DNA from: Micromonospora sp. U21
GTDB lineage: Bacteria; Actinomycetota; Actinomycetes; Mycobacteriales; Micromonosporaceae
NCBI RefSeq assembly: GCF_018070045.1
Contig: NZ_JAGPYK010000031.1
Coordinates: 1-64,000 of the forward strand
Length of the DNA: 64,000 nt
Direction of reading: 5' to 3'
Position 1 is the stretch's first letter; the number at the start of each line of letters is the position of its first letter. Shown here piece by piece: positions 27,096 through 36,080 of this stretch. Under the pieces are notes generated by a model. The model was not told the origin of the DNA, ran no database searches, and saw only the letters and a list, made by a program, of their open reading frames with translations. A program made the translations under genes and the position numbers.

Positions 27096-28163
27096 GTGGG
27101 GCTGCTGACCATCGGGGCGTTCGCCCAGGCGGCGAGACTGACGCCGAAGGCGTTGCGCCTGTACGACCAGGTGGGGGTCCTGCCGCCGGCCGCGGTCGAT
27201 CCCGAGTCCGGATACCGGCTCTACGACCCGGCTCAGCTGCCGTTGGCCCGGCTGGTCGCCCAGCTCCGTCGCATCGGCATGCCACTGGCGGAGATCCGCG
27301 TCGTCTGTGGCCTGGAGCCCACGGCCGCGGCTGAGGCGATCACCGCGTACTGGCAGCAGGTGTCGGCCGACACCGCGGCTCGCGCCCGGCTCGCCACCAT
27401 CCTCGTGGACCACCTGTCCGAAGGGGGCACCACGATGTGTCAACCGAATTCCACCGTTGCCGTCCGCTACGCCACCGGCTGTGACACCGGGATCGTGCGT
27501 GACAGCAACGAGGACGCCGCGTACGCCAGCGAGCGGTTGCTTGCCGTCGCTGACGGCATGCGAGGACCGGGCGGCGCTGCCGCCAGCGCTGCCGCCATCG
27601 ACTCCATCAAACCGTTGGAACTCGCCGATGCGCCGGCTGCTGACCTGCTGACGATGCTCGCCGGTGCGGTCACCGACGCCGACCGCACCGTGCGCGGGCT
27701 GGCGACCGGTGACCACCAGCCGGTCACCACGCTGACCGCGCTGCTGCGCAGCGGCTCACAGCTGGCCCTCGTGCACATCGGTGACACCCGGGCCTACCTC
27801 CTGCGCGACGGCGAGTTGTCCCTGCTGACCCAGGACCACACCTGGGTGCAGGCCCAGGTGGATCAGGGCAGGCTCGACCGCGACCAGGCCGCCGCGCATC
27901 CTCAGCGCGCTGTGCTGGTGCGTGCCCTCGGTGGCGGCCCGCGGGTCGAAGCGGATCTTGCGCTTCGCACCGCCCTGCCCGGTGATCGGTACCTGCTGTG
28001 CTCCGACGGGCTGTCCGCCGTCGTCGACCGGGCCGATCTGCGGTCGACGCTGAGCGCGGCAACCGATCCCGAGCACACGGTGCGGAGACTGATCGATCTG
28101 GCTCACGCCGCAGGGGCGCCGGACAATATCGCCTGCGTCATCGCCGACATCGTCGCGGTGTAG
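27096..28163 (+). CDS. Fusion of MerR transcriptional regulator and PP2C phosphatase
   Basis: 355 residues. Residues 1-110 are a MerR DNA-binding domain (LTIGAFAQAARLTPKALRLY, then DPESGYRLYDPAQL). From about 125 comes a PP2C Ser/Thr phosphatase: GCDTGIVRDSNEDAAY, AVADGMRGPGGAAAS, HIGDTRAYLLRDGELSLLTQDHTW, LLCSDGLSAVVD and DNIACVIADI. Metal-binding Asp residues are visible in NED, ADG, SDG and DN. The usual GMGGH loop is changed to GMRGP. GAGGAGG precedes GTG 27096. A single polypeptide joining promoter binding and phosphatase activity suggests direct transcriptional readout of phosphorylation state. Confidence 0.85.
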   Translation: MGLLTIGAFAQAARLTPKALRLYDQVGVLPPAAVDPESGYRLYDPAQLPLARLVAQLRRIGMPLAEIRVVCGLEPTAAAEAITAYWQQVSADTAARARLATILVDHLSEGGTTMCQPNSTVAVRYATGCDTGIVRDSNEDAAYASERLLAVADGMRGPGGAAASAAAIDSIKPLELADAPAADLLTMLAGAVTDADRTVRGLATGDHQPVTTLTALLRSGSQLALVHIGDTRAYLLRDGELSLLTQDHTWVQAQVDQGRLDRDQAAAHPQRAVLVRALGGGPRVEADLALRTALPGDRYLLCSDGLSAVVDRADLRSTLSAATDPEHTVRRLIDLAHAAGAPDNIACVIADIVAV

Positions 28164-28223
28164 TCACCACCACAGGCCCGCGGGGGTTCGGCGGCGGCGG
28201 GTGCGTTGAGGCAGCATGGTGGG

Positions 28224-29081
28224 GTGACGGAGAGCCTGGACGCGTTGACCTCGCTGCTGGCCGGTGGTCAGGTGGTGGTGCTCAGCGGGGCCGGCCTGTC
28301 CACCGAGTCGGGCATTCCGGACTACCGGGGGCCCAGCGGCGTGGCCCGCCGCCACACCCCGATGACCTTCCAGGCGTTCACCCGTGATCCGGTCGCGCGG
28401 CGGCGCTACTGGGCGCGCAGCCACCTGGGGTGGCGGTTGATCGCCCGGGCGGCGCCGAACGCCGGGCACCGCGCGGTGGCGCGGCTGCAGCACGCCGGCC
28501 TGGTCGACGCGGTGATCACGCAGAACGTCGACGGGTTGCACGGCGCGGCGGGCAGCGGGTCGGTGGTCGAGTTGCACGGCCGCCTGGACGAGGTGACCTG
28601 CCTGGACTGCGGCAACCTGACCTCCCGGGAGGAGGTGGACCGGCGGCTGCGCGAGGCCAACCCGGATTTCGTGGCCCGGGTCGCCGCGGTGAACCCGGAC
28701 GGTGACGTGGATCTCCCCGATGAGCAGGTGGCCGCGTTCCGGCCGGTGGACTGCGGGATCTGCGGCACCGGGATGTTGAAACCGGACGTGGTGTTCTTCG
28801 GTGAGACGGTGCCGCCGCAGCGGGTGGCGCACTGCTTCGCGCTGGTGGAGCGGGCTCGGGCGGTGCTGGTGCTCGGGTCGTCGTTGACGGTGATGTCGGG
28901 GCGTCGGTTCGTGATCCGGGCCGCGAAAGGGGGCATTCCGGTGGCGATCGTCAATCAGGGGCCGACCCGGGGTGACGGGTACGGCGCCCTGCGCGTCGAC
29001 GCGCCGTTGGGGGCGCTGCTGCCGGCGCTGGCCGAACGGGTCACCGGCGGCGCGGCGGTGGTGACCCCGGCCGGGGTGTGA
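28224..29081 (+). CDS. Sir2-family NAD-dependent protein deacetylase
   Basis: 285 residues with VVLSGAGLSTESGIPDYRGP (NAD site), TQNVDGLHGAAGS and VELHGRL (catalytic His), a zinc site formed by CLDC and CGICG, and VLGSSLTV. Class resembling cobB/SIR2 of actinobacteria. GTG 28224 is chosen over TTG 28206. It lies immediately upstream of the glycine riboswitch but is probably unrelated to it. Confidence 0.92.
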   Translation: MTESLDALTSLLAGGQVVVLSGAGLSTESGIPDYRGPSGVARRHTPMTFQAFTRDPVARRRYWARSHLGWRLIARAAPNAGHRAVARLQHAGLVDAVITQNVDGLHGAAGSGSVVELHGRLDEVTCLDCGNLTSREEVDRRLREANPDFVARVAAVNPDGDVDLPDEQVAAFRPVDCGICGTGMLKPDVVFFGETVPPQRVAHCFALVERARAVLVLGSSLTVMSGRRFVIRAAKGGIPVAIVNQGPTRGDGYGALRVDAPLGALLPALAERVTGGAAVVTPAGV

Positions 29082-29151
29082 CGCCGGCCCGGGGTCGGAC
29101 ATCTGCCGGAAACACCGGCGCTGGTAGCGTTGACCATGCCGGTACCACCCA

Positions 29152-29266
29152 CGTGGGAGAGACCGCCCGACAGCACCCGGGGCGGCGCCGAAGGGGCAAA
29201 TCCTCCCCGGAACCTCTCAGGCAAAAGGACCTCGTGGGCAGGCACTGTGGAGCACCCTGCGGGTGC
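29152..29266 (+). promoter_or_regulatory. Glycine riboswitch upstream of gcvP
   Basis: Contains the conserved core GCGCCGAAGGGGCAAAT, then CCGGAACCTCTCAGGCAAAA and GGACC, then a third-stem region ending CTGTGGAGCACC. This is the arrangement found before gcv genes in actinobacteria. Only one aptamer is apparent. A small hairpin GCACC-ctgcg-GGTGC at 29252-29266 lies just downstream and may be part of the expression platform. TAGCGT at 29125-29130 is a possible -10 box. Confidence 0.9.
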
Positions 29267-29314
29267 GACAGAGGGGGAGGCCGATCCGTCGACCTCGTCC
29301 CGGGAGCGCCCCCC

Positions 29315-32137
29315 ATGACCGTAGAGCAGTTCGCCACCCGTCACATCGGTCCCGGCCCGGACGACGAGCGCCGGATGTTGGAGGTCGTCGGGCACGGCTC
29401 GATCGACGAGCTGATGGACGCCGCGATCCCCGAGGTGATCCGCTGGCACGGCACCCTGGACCTGCCGGACCCGGCCACCGAGGCCGAGACGATCGCCGAG
29501 CTGCGGGCCCTGGCGGCGCGCAACACCGTCGCGGTGTCGATGATCGGGCTGGGCTACCACGGCACGCACACCCCGGCGGTGATCCGCCGCAACGTGCTGG
29601 AGGACCCGGCCTGGTACACGGCGTACACGCCGTACCAGCCGGAGATCAGCCAGGGCCGCCTCGAGGCGCTGCTGAACTTCCAGACCATGGTCACCGACCT
29701 GACCGGCCTGGCCACCGCGAACGCGTCGATGCTCGACGAGGGCACCGCCGCGGCGGAGGCGATGACCCTGGCCCGCCGCGCGTCGAAGAGCAGGAGCGCG
29801 GTGTACGTGGTCGACGCCGACGCGCTGCCGCAGACCATCGCGGTGATCACCAGCCGGGCGGAGCCGCTCGGCATCGAGGTGCGGGTCGTCGACGTGGAGC
29901 GCGATGAGCTGCCCGGTGAGTTCTTCGGCCTGCACCTGCAGTACCCGGGGGCGTCCGGCGCGGTACGCGATCACGCGGCGCTTGTCGAGGCCGCGCACGC
30001 CGTCGGCGCCCTGGTCACCGTCGCGGCGGACCTGCTGGCCTTGACGCTGCTGCGCGCGCCGGGGGAGATCGGCGCGGACATCGCCGCCGGCACCACCCAG
30101 CGCTTCGGCGTACCCATGGGCTTCGGTGGGCCGCACGCCGGTTACCTGGCGGTCCGTTCTGGCCTGGAGCGGATGCTGCCCGGGCGTCTCGTCGGGGTGT
30201 CCCGCGACGCGGACGGCAACCCTGCCTACCGGCTGGCGTTGCAGACCCGCGAGCAGCACATCCGGCGGGAGAAGGCCACCAGCAACATCTGCACCGCGCA
30301 GGTGCTGCTCGCGGTGATGGCCGGCATGTACGCCGTCTACCACGGCCCGGACGGGCTGCGGGACATCGCGGAGCGTACCCATGGCATGGCGGCGCGGCTC
30401 GCGGCCGGGCTGCGCGCCGGCGGGGTGCGGGTCGCCGATGTCGCGTTCTTCGACACCGTCACCGCGACCGTGCCGGGCGCGGCCGCCGAGGTGGTGGCCG
30501 CCGCCGCCGAGCGTGGCGTCAACCTGCGGCTGGTCGACGCCGACCGGGTTGGTGTCTCCTGCGACGAGACGACCACCGTCGAGCACCTGGCGGCGGTGTG
30601 GGCGGCGTTCGGCGTGCCGACGTTCGACGGCGGCGTCGACCCGGCGGTGCCGACCGGTCTTCGCCGCACGAGCGACTTCCTCACCCACCCGGTGTTCCGC
30701 AGTCACCACTCGGAGACGGCGATGCTGCGCTACCTGCGGCGGCTGTCGGACTTCGACTACGCCTTGGACCGGGGGATGATCCCGCTCGGGTCGTGCACGA
30801 TGAAGCTCAACGCGACCACCGAGATGGAGCCGGTCAGCTGGGCGGAGTTCGCGCACATCCACCCGTTCGCCCCGGACGCGCAGACCGCCGGGTACCGGGA
30901 GCTGATCGGGCAGCTGGAGTCGTGGCTGGCCGAGGTGACCGGCTACGACGCGGTCAGCGTGCAGCCCAACGCCGGCTCCCAGGGTGAGCTGGCCGGGCTG
31001 CTGGCCATCCGGGCCTGGCACCGCAGCCGCGGCGAGGCGCACCGCGACGTGTGCCTGATCCCCTCCTCGGCGCACGGCACCAACGCGGCGTCGGCGGTGA
31101 TGGCCGGCATGCGGGTGGTCGTGGTGGCCTGCGACGACGACGGCAACGTCGACCTGGTGGACCTGGACGCGAAGATCGACAAGCACCGGGGCGCGCTGGC
31201 CGCGATCATGGTGACGTACCCGTCGACGCACGGGGTGTACGAGACGGGCATCGCGCAACTGTGCGCGAAGGTCCACGACGCCGGCGGGCAGGTGTACGTC
31301 GACGGCGCGAATCTCAACGCTCTCGTGGGGTTCGCCAAGCCGGGCAAGTTCGGCGCGGACGTGTCACACCTGAACCTGCACAAGACGTTCTGCATCCCGC
31401 ACGGCGGCGGCGGTCCGGGTGTGGGTCCGGTGGCGGTGCGGGCGCACCTGGCGCCGTTCCTGCCCGGTGACCCGCTGGGCGCGCACGTCGACGCCACGCC
31501 GGCGATCTCGGCGGCGCGGTACGGGTCGGCGGGGATCCTGCCGATCCCGTGGGCGTACCTGCGGATGATGGGCGCGGCCGGGCTGACCCGGGCGACCGGG
31601 GTGGCGGTGCTGGCCGCGAACTACGTGGCGGCGCGGCTGCGCGGGCATTTCCCGGTGCTGTACGCCGGCAACAAGGGCCTGGTGGCGCACGAGTGCATCC
31701 TGGACCTGCGGCCGCTGACGAAGGCGACCGGGGTGAGCGTGGACGACGTGGCGAAGCGGCTGATCGACTACGGCTTCCACGCGCCGACGATGTCGTTCCC
31801 GGTGGCCGGGACGCTGATGGTGGAGCCGACCGAGAGCGAGGACCTGGCCGAGCTGGACAGGTTCTGCGACGCGATGATCGCGATCCGGGCGGAGATCGAC
31901 CAGGTCGCCTCGGGGCGGTGGCCGGCCGGGGACAACCCCCTGGCGAACGCGCCGCACACCGCGGCGATGGTCAGCGGTGACGAGTGGCCGCACCCGTACC
32001 CGCGGTCGGTGGGCGCGTACCCGGCCGGGGTGGACCGGGCCGGGAAGTACTGGCCGCCGGTGCGGCGGATCGACGGCGCGTACGGCGACCGGAACCTGGT
32101 CTGCTCGTGCCCGTCGCCGGAGGCCTTCGAGGACTGA
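29315..32137 (+). CDS. gcvP: Glycine dehydrogenase (decarboxylating), P-protein
   Basis: PLP enzyme decarboxylating glycine and transferring aminomethyl to the H-protein lipoyl arm. 940 residues, full length. MTVEQFATRHIGPGPDDERRML starts the family, and HLNLHKTFCIPHGGGGPG carries the PLP lysine K690. PLGSCTMKLNA and GANLNALVG are also family motifs. ATG 29315 follows CGGGAG. Expression should be induced by glycine through the riboswitch. Its partner gcvH is 9 kb upstream; gcvT is not in the window. Confidence 0.97.
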   Translation: MTVEQFATRHIGPGPDDERRMLEVVGHGSIDELMDAAIPEVIRWHGTLDLPDPATEAETIAELRALAARNTVAVSMIGLGYHGTHTPAVIRRNVLEDPAWYTAYTPYQPEISQGRLEALLNFQTMVTDLTGLATANASMLDEGTAAAEAMTLARRASKSRSAVYVVDADALPQTIAVITSRAEPLGIEVRVVDVERDELPGEFFGLHLQYPGASGAVRDHAALVEAAHAVGALVTVAADLLALTLLRAPGEIGADIAAGTTQRFGVPMGFGGPHAGYLAVRSGLERMLPGRLVGVSRDADGNPAYRLALQTREQHIRREKATSNICTAQVLLAVMAGMYAVYHGPDGLRDIAERTHGMAARLAAGLRAGGVRVADVAFFDTVTATVPGAAAEVVAAAAERGVNLRLVDADRVGVSCDETTTVEHLAAVWAAFGVPTFDGGVDPAVPTGLRRTSDFLTHPVFRSHHSETAMLRYLRRLSDFDYALDRGMIPLGSCTMKLNATTEMEPVSWAEFAHIHPFAPDAQTAGYRELIGQLESWLAEVTGYDAVSVQPNAGSQGELAGLLAIRAWHRSRGEAHRDVCLIPSSAHGTNAASAVMAGMRVVVVACDDDGNVDLVDLDAKIDKHRGALAAIMVTYPSTHGVYETGIAQLCAKVHDAGGQVYVDGANLNALVGFAKPGKFGADVSHLNLHKTFCIPHGGGGPGVGPVAVRAHLAPFLPGDPLGAHVDATPAISAARYGSAGILPIPWAYLRMMGAAGLTRATGVAVLAANYVAARLRGHFPVLYAGNKGLVAHECILDLRPLTKATGVSVDDVAKRLIDYGFHAPTMSFPVAGTLMVEPTESEDLAELDRFCDAMIAIRAEIDQVASGRWPAGDNPLANAPHTAAMVSGDEWPHPYPRSVGAYPAGVDRAGKYWPPVRRIDGAYGDRNLVCSCPSPEAFED

Positions 32138-32145
32138 CGGCGGGG

Positions 32146-32176
32146 TGCCGGGGTGGGCGGTGTGGCCGCCCCGGCA
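32146..32176 (+). terminator. Terminator after gcvP
   Basis: 8-bp perfect stem TGCCGGGG / CCCCGGCA with a 15-nt loop, starting 9 bp after the gcvP stop. Confidence 0.5.
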
Positions 32177-32260
32177 GCCGCGCCGACCTGGGCGGGGACG
32201 TCCCGTACCGGGGGACTAGCCTGGGTCGACGGCGGCGATTCGGTGACGCTGGGTGGTCGA

Positions 32261-32461
32261 TCAGGCCACGAGGGCGTGTCGGGCGGGGCCGCGGTGCGGG
32301 GCGATGCTGCTGCCGTCGGGGAGCAGCTCGCCGGTGTCCTCGAACACGATGACACCGTTGCAGAGCAGGCTCCAGCCCTGCTCAGGGAAGCAGGCGAGGA
32401 CGCGGGCGGCTTCCCGGTCGATGGCTTCGGCGGAGGGGCAGGTCGGTTGGTGCTGGCACAT
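32261..32461 (-). CDS. DUF5999 family small protein
   Basis: 66 residues: MCQHQPTCPSAEAIDREAAR near the start and GWSLLCNGVIVFEDTGELLPDG in the middle, the signature of DUF5999, a family widespread in actinomycetes. Two cysteines lie in the N-terminal part. ATG 32461 has GGAG upstream; ATG 32494 has no ribosome site. Function unknown. Confidence 0.8.
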   Translation of the reverse strand: MCQHQPTCPSAEAIDREAARVLACFPEQGWSLLCNGVIVFEDTGELLPDGSSIAPHRGPARHALVA

Positions 32462-32584
32462 CGGGTTCTCCGGACTGTGGGGGCACTGTGTCATGGTTCA
32501 CATGACCAGTGACGCACAGTACCAAGCGAAAGTGTCCAGCATCGAGCAGGTGCCGGTCCGGTCCACCGGAAATCCACTGAACGG

Positions 32585-33778
32585 ATGAGGAAGGTTGGGC
32601 CATACGGCGTGGAAACGCTCCCACAGGTGCTGGTCGATGCACCCGCGGCGCCGCCCGGTTGCCGGGGCGCGCTCGTCGAGCGCGCCCGCCTGCAGTGGCG
32701 CCGCGCCGACGGCGGCGACCCCGCCGCGCTCGCCGAGGAGTTCCTCGCCGCGCACGGCCTGGCGCTGCACGACCTGACCCGGCCCGTCACCGCGCACCCC
32801 GCCACCGGCGCCTACGGCGCCGCGCTCTACCTGTCCGCCGCCGCCGGAGCGCAGCTGGCTGGCGCCCCGGCCGAAGCGCCCGACCCCGCGCCCGCCCTGC
32901 CCGACCTCGCCGTCGTCGTCTACGACCACGGCCCCACCCGCGCCACGCCACCCGGCCCGCCGGCGCCCTGGCGGCTCGGTGCGTGGACCGAGAGCTGGAC
33001 CCCACGCCAGCACGCCGACGCCGTCGACGCGGTCCGCGCCGCCATCGGCCGCGGCGACGTCTACCAGACCAACCTCGTCGGCCACGCCGCCGCCCGATAC
33101 ACCGGCGACCCGCTGCCCGCCCTGAGCCGCCTCGGCGCGCTGCCCGGCGCCCGCTACGGCGGCGTGCTCACCGGCGACGGCTGGGCGATCGGCTGCGCCT
33201 CCCCGGAGACCCTCGTCGAGGTCACCGGCGGGCAACTGACCACCAGACCCATCAAAGGCACCCGCCCGGCCACCGCCGCCGGCCGCGCCGAACTGCTCGC
33301 CAGCGCGAAGGAACGCGCCGAACACATCATGATCGTCGACCTGGAACGCAACGACCTGGCCCGCATCGCCCGCACCGGCACCGTCCGCGTCGACGACCTG
33401 TTCGCCGTACGCCGCTGGTGCGACCTGTGGCAGGCCGAGTCCACCGTCCGCGCCACCGTCGCCGACGGCCTCGGCCTGGCCGACCTGCTGCGCGCCACCT
33501 GCCCCGGCGGCTCGGTCACCGGCGCCCCGAAACTCGCCGCCCTGGCCCAGATCGACGCCCTCGAACCCGTCGGCCGAGGCGCCAGCATGGGCGCGCTGGG
33601 CTGGGTCGCCCCCGGCCGGATCGACCTCGGCCTGACCATCCGCACCGCCGCCGCCGACGGCGCCAGGATGCACACCTGGGCCGGCGGCGGCATCACCTGG
33701 GACAGCGACCCCACCGCCGAGGTCGCCGAGGCCGCCGCCAAGACCGCCCCGATCCGCGCCACCCTGGCCGGACGCTGA
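32585..33778 (+). CDS. pabB: Aminodeoxychorismate synthase component I (PabB-like)
   Basis: Chorismate-binding enzyme of folate synthesis. 397 residues. The PIKGTRP motif carries the catalytic lysine typical of PabB rather than TrpE, and ERAEHIMIVDLERNDLARIA and CPGGSVTGAPKLAALAQID follow. The N-terminal 130 residues are shorter and more divergent than in E. coli PabB. No pabA or pabC gene is adjacent; def follows 31 nt later. ATG 32585 lacks a strong ribosome site, so GTG 32609 is an alternative. Confidence 0.85.
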   Translation: MRKVGPYGVETLPQVLVDAPAAPPGCRGALVERARLQWRRADGGDPAALAEEFLAAHGLALHDLTRPVTAHPATGAYGAALYLSAAAGAQLAGAPAEAPDPAPALPDLAVVVYDHGPTRATPPGPPAPWRLGAWTESWTPRQHADAVDAVRAAIGRGDVYQTNLVGHAAARYTGDPLPALSRLGALPGARYGGVLTGDGWAIGCASPETLVEVTGGQLTTRPIKGTRPATAAGRAELLASAKERAEHIMIVDLERNDLARIARTGTVRVDDLFAVRRWCDLWQAESTVRATVADGLGLADLLRATCPGGSVTGAPKLAALAQIDALEPVGRGASMGALGWVAPGRIDLGLTIRTAAADGARMHTWAGGGITWDSDPTAEVAEAAAKTAPIRATLAGR

Positions 33779-33809
33779 CCCCGCCGCCACCGGCGATACG
33801 CTGACCCAC

Positions 33810-34319
33810 ATGACCATGCGGCCCATCCGGATCATCGGCGACCCCGTGCTACGCACCCCGTGCGAGCCGATCACCACCTTCGACGCCGAACTGCGCGCCC
33901 TGGTCACCGACCTGATGGACACCCTTCTCGGCGCACCCGGCCGGGCCGGCGTCGCCGCCCCGCAGATCGGGGTCAGCGCCCAGGTGTTCGTCTACGACGC
34001 CGACGGGCACCGCGGCCACCTCATCAACCCCACCATCGAACTGTCCGAGGAACGCCAGGACGACGAGGAGGGCTGCCTGTCCATCCCCGGCCTGTACTTC
34101 CCGACCCAGCGGGCCATGCACGCCACCGCCCACGGCGTCGACCAGCACGGCGAGCCACTGACCATCGCCGGCAGCGGTTTCCTCGCCCGCGCCCTGCAAC
34201 ACGAGGCCGACCACCTGCGCGGCACCCTCTACGTCGACACCCTGCGCGGGGACATCCGCCGCCGCGCCCTGCGCGAGATCCGCGCCGGCCGGTTCGACTC
34301 ACCCAGCCGCCGCCGCTGA
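33810..34319 (+). CDS. def: Peptide deformylase
   Basis: 169 residues removing N-formyl from nascent proteins. The three family motifs are GVAAPQIG, EEGCLSIPG and LQHEADHL, giving the metal ligands Cys, His, His and catalytic Glu. It lacks the LAAPQ form of motif 1 (here VAAPQ). Converges with the next gene at a gap of 11 bp. Confidence 0.92.
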   Translation: MTMRPIRIIGDPVLRTPCEPITTFDAELRALVTDLMDTLLGAPGRAGVAAPQIGVSAQVFVYDADGHRGHLINPTIELSEERQDDEEGCLSIPGLYFPTQRAMHATAHGVDQHGEPLTIAGSGFLARALQHEADHLRGTLYVDTLRGDIRRRALREIRAGRFDSPSRRR

Positions 34320-34330
34320 CCTCCCGCCGC

Positions 34331-35101
34331 CTACCAGGCGGTCAGCGTGTACTCGTCGTACTCGGCGACCCGGGTGAAACCCACCCGCTCGTACAACCGC
34401 ACACCCGCCGCGTTGTCCGCCTTCACGTTCAACGTGACGTGCTCGACGGACTCGCGCAGCCGGACGCACAGCGCCGCCACCACCGCCGCGCCCAGACCCC
34501 GCCCACGCCAGCGCGGATGGGTCGTGACGTTTCCCAACGCCGCCACCCGGTAGGCCGGCGACCACACGTGCACCCCGGCCACCGCCCGCAGCTCACCGCC
34601 GTCACGCACCCCCACGTACTGCCCGGTGTCCAGCATCCGCGGATCGAACCAGTTCTGCGGGTACGCCCGCGCGTACAACCGGCGCAGCGGCGGCAGATCC
34701 GCCGCGCCGAGCACCACGCCCGCCGGGCGTACCAGCGCGAGGCGGGCCGGGTCGGTCAACGCCATCCGATGATGCCGGCCACCGGACTCCAGCCGGAACG
34801 ACCCGGCCAGGGCGTCGGTCAGCCCGGGGGACAGGTGCGCGTACAGCCGGGCGGGCAGCACCGGCGCCACCTCGGCCAGCAACGCCGCCAGCGGCGCGGT
34901 GTCCGCCGGCGCCGCGAACGCCAGCAGCGTCGGCGGATCCACCCCGTGATACAGCAACGCGACCTGCTCACCCCGGCGGAACCACGAGGTGTACGGCCAG
35001 AAGAAGTCGTCCAGGTCGCCCAACTGGTAGGCGTGCAGCACCGGATCACGCCCCAGCAGCTCCGCCAGGACCGCCCGGTCGTGCTCCGCGCGCACCGCCA
35101 T
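34331..35101 (-). CDS. GNAT-family N-acetyltransferase
   Basis: 256 residues. The C-terminal GNAT domain has motif A TTHPRWRGRGLGAAVVAALC and NVKADNAAGVRLYERVGF (motif B). The N-terminal half is a divergent GNAT-like domain, so this may be a two-domain member. ATG at 35101 lies 10 nt after the TauE gene stop on the same strand. Substrate unknown. Confidence 0.8.
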   Translation of the reverse strand: MAVRAEHDRAVLAELLGRDPVLHAYQLGDLDDFFWPYTSWFRRGEQVALLYHGVDPPTLLAFAAPADTAPLAALLAEVAPVLPARLYAHLSPGLTDALAGSFRLESGGRHHRMALTDPARLALVRPAGVVLGAADLPPLRRLYARAYPQNWFDPRMLDTGQYVGVRDGGELRAVAGVHVWSPAYRVAALGNVTTHPRWRGRGLGAAVVAALCVRLRESVEHVTLNVKADNAAGVRLYERVGFTRVAEYDEYTLTAW

Positions 35102-35111
35102 CAGCGCCGGC

Positions 35112-35885
35112 TCACCGGGCCAACCACTGGTCGTGGCCGAGCTTGGCGACCAACGCCACCACCACCACCAGCAGCACCACCCGCACGAACCCCGACCCGC
35201 GGCGCAACGCCATCCGCGCCCCCAGCACCGCGCCGGCGATGTTGCACACCGCCATCCCCGCTCCCAGCAGCCACCACACGTGCCCGGTCACCCCGAACAC
35301 CACCAGCGCACCCAGGTTCGTGCCCGCGTTGACGACCTTCGCCATCGCCGAGCCGTGCACGAAGTCCGCACCCACCAGCGCGGTGAACGCCAGCACCAGG
35401 AACGTGCCGGTGCCCGGACCGATCAACCCGTCGTACAGCGCCACACCCACCCCGGCCACCGCGACCACCACCGCCACCCGCACCGGCGTCCGCCGCTGCG
35501 GCACCGCCACCACCCCCAGCCGCGGCCGCAGCAGCACGAACACCGCCACCGCCACCAGCACCACCAGCACCACCGGCCGGTACGCCGACGCCGGCACCGC
35601 ACCGGCCAGCGCGGCACCCACCCCGGCGCTGAACACCGCCAGCCCCGCCGCCGGCCCCGCCACCCGCCAGTCGACCTTCGTGCGCCGGGCGTACGTCGCC
35701 GCCGCCGTGGCCGTGCCGAAAATAGCGGCCAGCTTGTTGGTGCCCAGCGCGGTGGCCACCGGCAGCCCGGGCGCGGCCACCAGCAACGCCGGCAACAGCA
35801 GCAGACCACCACCACCGACCACGGCGTCGACCCAGCCGGCCAGGGCCGCGGCGGCCAGGAGAGTGCTCAGCGATACGGCGTCCAC
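35112..35885 (-). CDS. TauE/SafE family membrane permease
   Basis: 257 residues, eight hydrophobic helices in two halves. Family motifs: GWVDAVVGGGGLLLLPALL near the start, ATALGTNKLAAIFGTATA, and YDGLIGPGTGTFLVLAF in the second half. Such proteins export sulfite, sulfoacetate or similar anions. GTG 35885 fits GGGGAG better than TTG 35894. Probably co-transcribed with the acetyltransferase gene. Confidence 0.88.
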   Translation of the reverse strand: MDAVSLSTLLAAAALAGWVDAVVGGGGLLLLPALLVAAPGLPVATALGTNKLAAIFGTATAAATYARRTKVDWRVAGPAAGLAVFSAGVGAALAGAVPASAYRPVVLVVLVAVAVFVLLRPRLGVVAVPQRRTPVRVAVVVAVAGVGVALYDGLIGPGTGTFLVLAFTALVGADFVHGSAMAKVVNAGTNLGALVVFGVTGHVWWLLGAGMAVCNIAGAVLGARMALRRGSGFVRVVLLVVVVALVAKLGHDQWLAR

Positions 35886-35958
35886 GGGCGGCAATTCTCC
35901 CCACCCCCACCCGCCCGGCCCGCACCGAAGTGGCCAGCCTCACTCCCGCGCCCGCACC

Positions 35959-36042
35959 TCAACGACCCCGCGCCCGCCGCAACCACACCCCCAACGCGCC
36001 CATCGCCACGAACACCAGCACCGAACACAGCAGCAGTTTCAC
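35959..36042 (-). CDS. Putative 27-residue membrane peptide
   Basis: GTG 36042 opens VKLLLCSVLVFVAMGALGVW followed by LRRARGR and TGA: one transmembrane helix with a basic tail. Codon third positions are almost all G or C, as in neighbouring genes. No clear ribosome site, so the call is tentative. Confidence 0.35.
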   Translation of the reverse strand: MKLLLCSVLVFVAMGALGVWLRRARGR

Positions 36043-36080
36043 CACCCGGCAACCCTGCCACGGGGACGTAGGGTGCAGGA

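Noticed and set aside
29152..29266. Tandem (double-aptamer) glycine riboswitch
   Set aside because: Only one set of the conserved core elements was found.
28955..31276. 773-codon minus-strand frame opposite gcvP
   Set aside because: Shadow of gcvP and the riboswitch; no recognisable domain.
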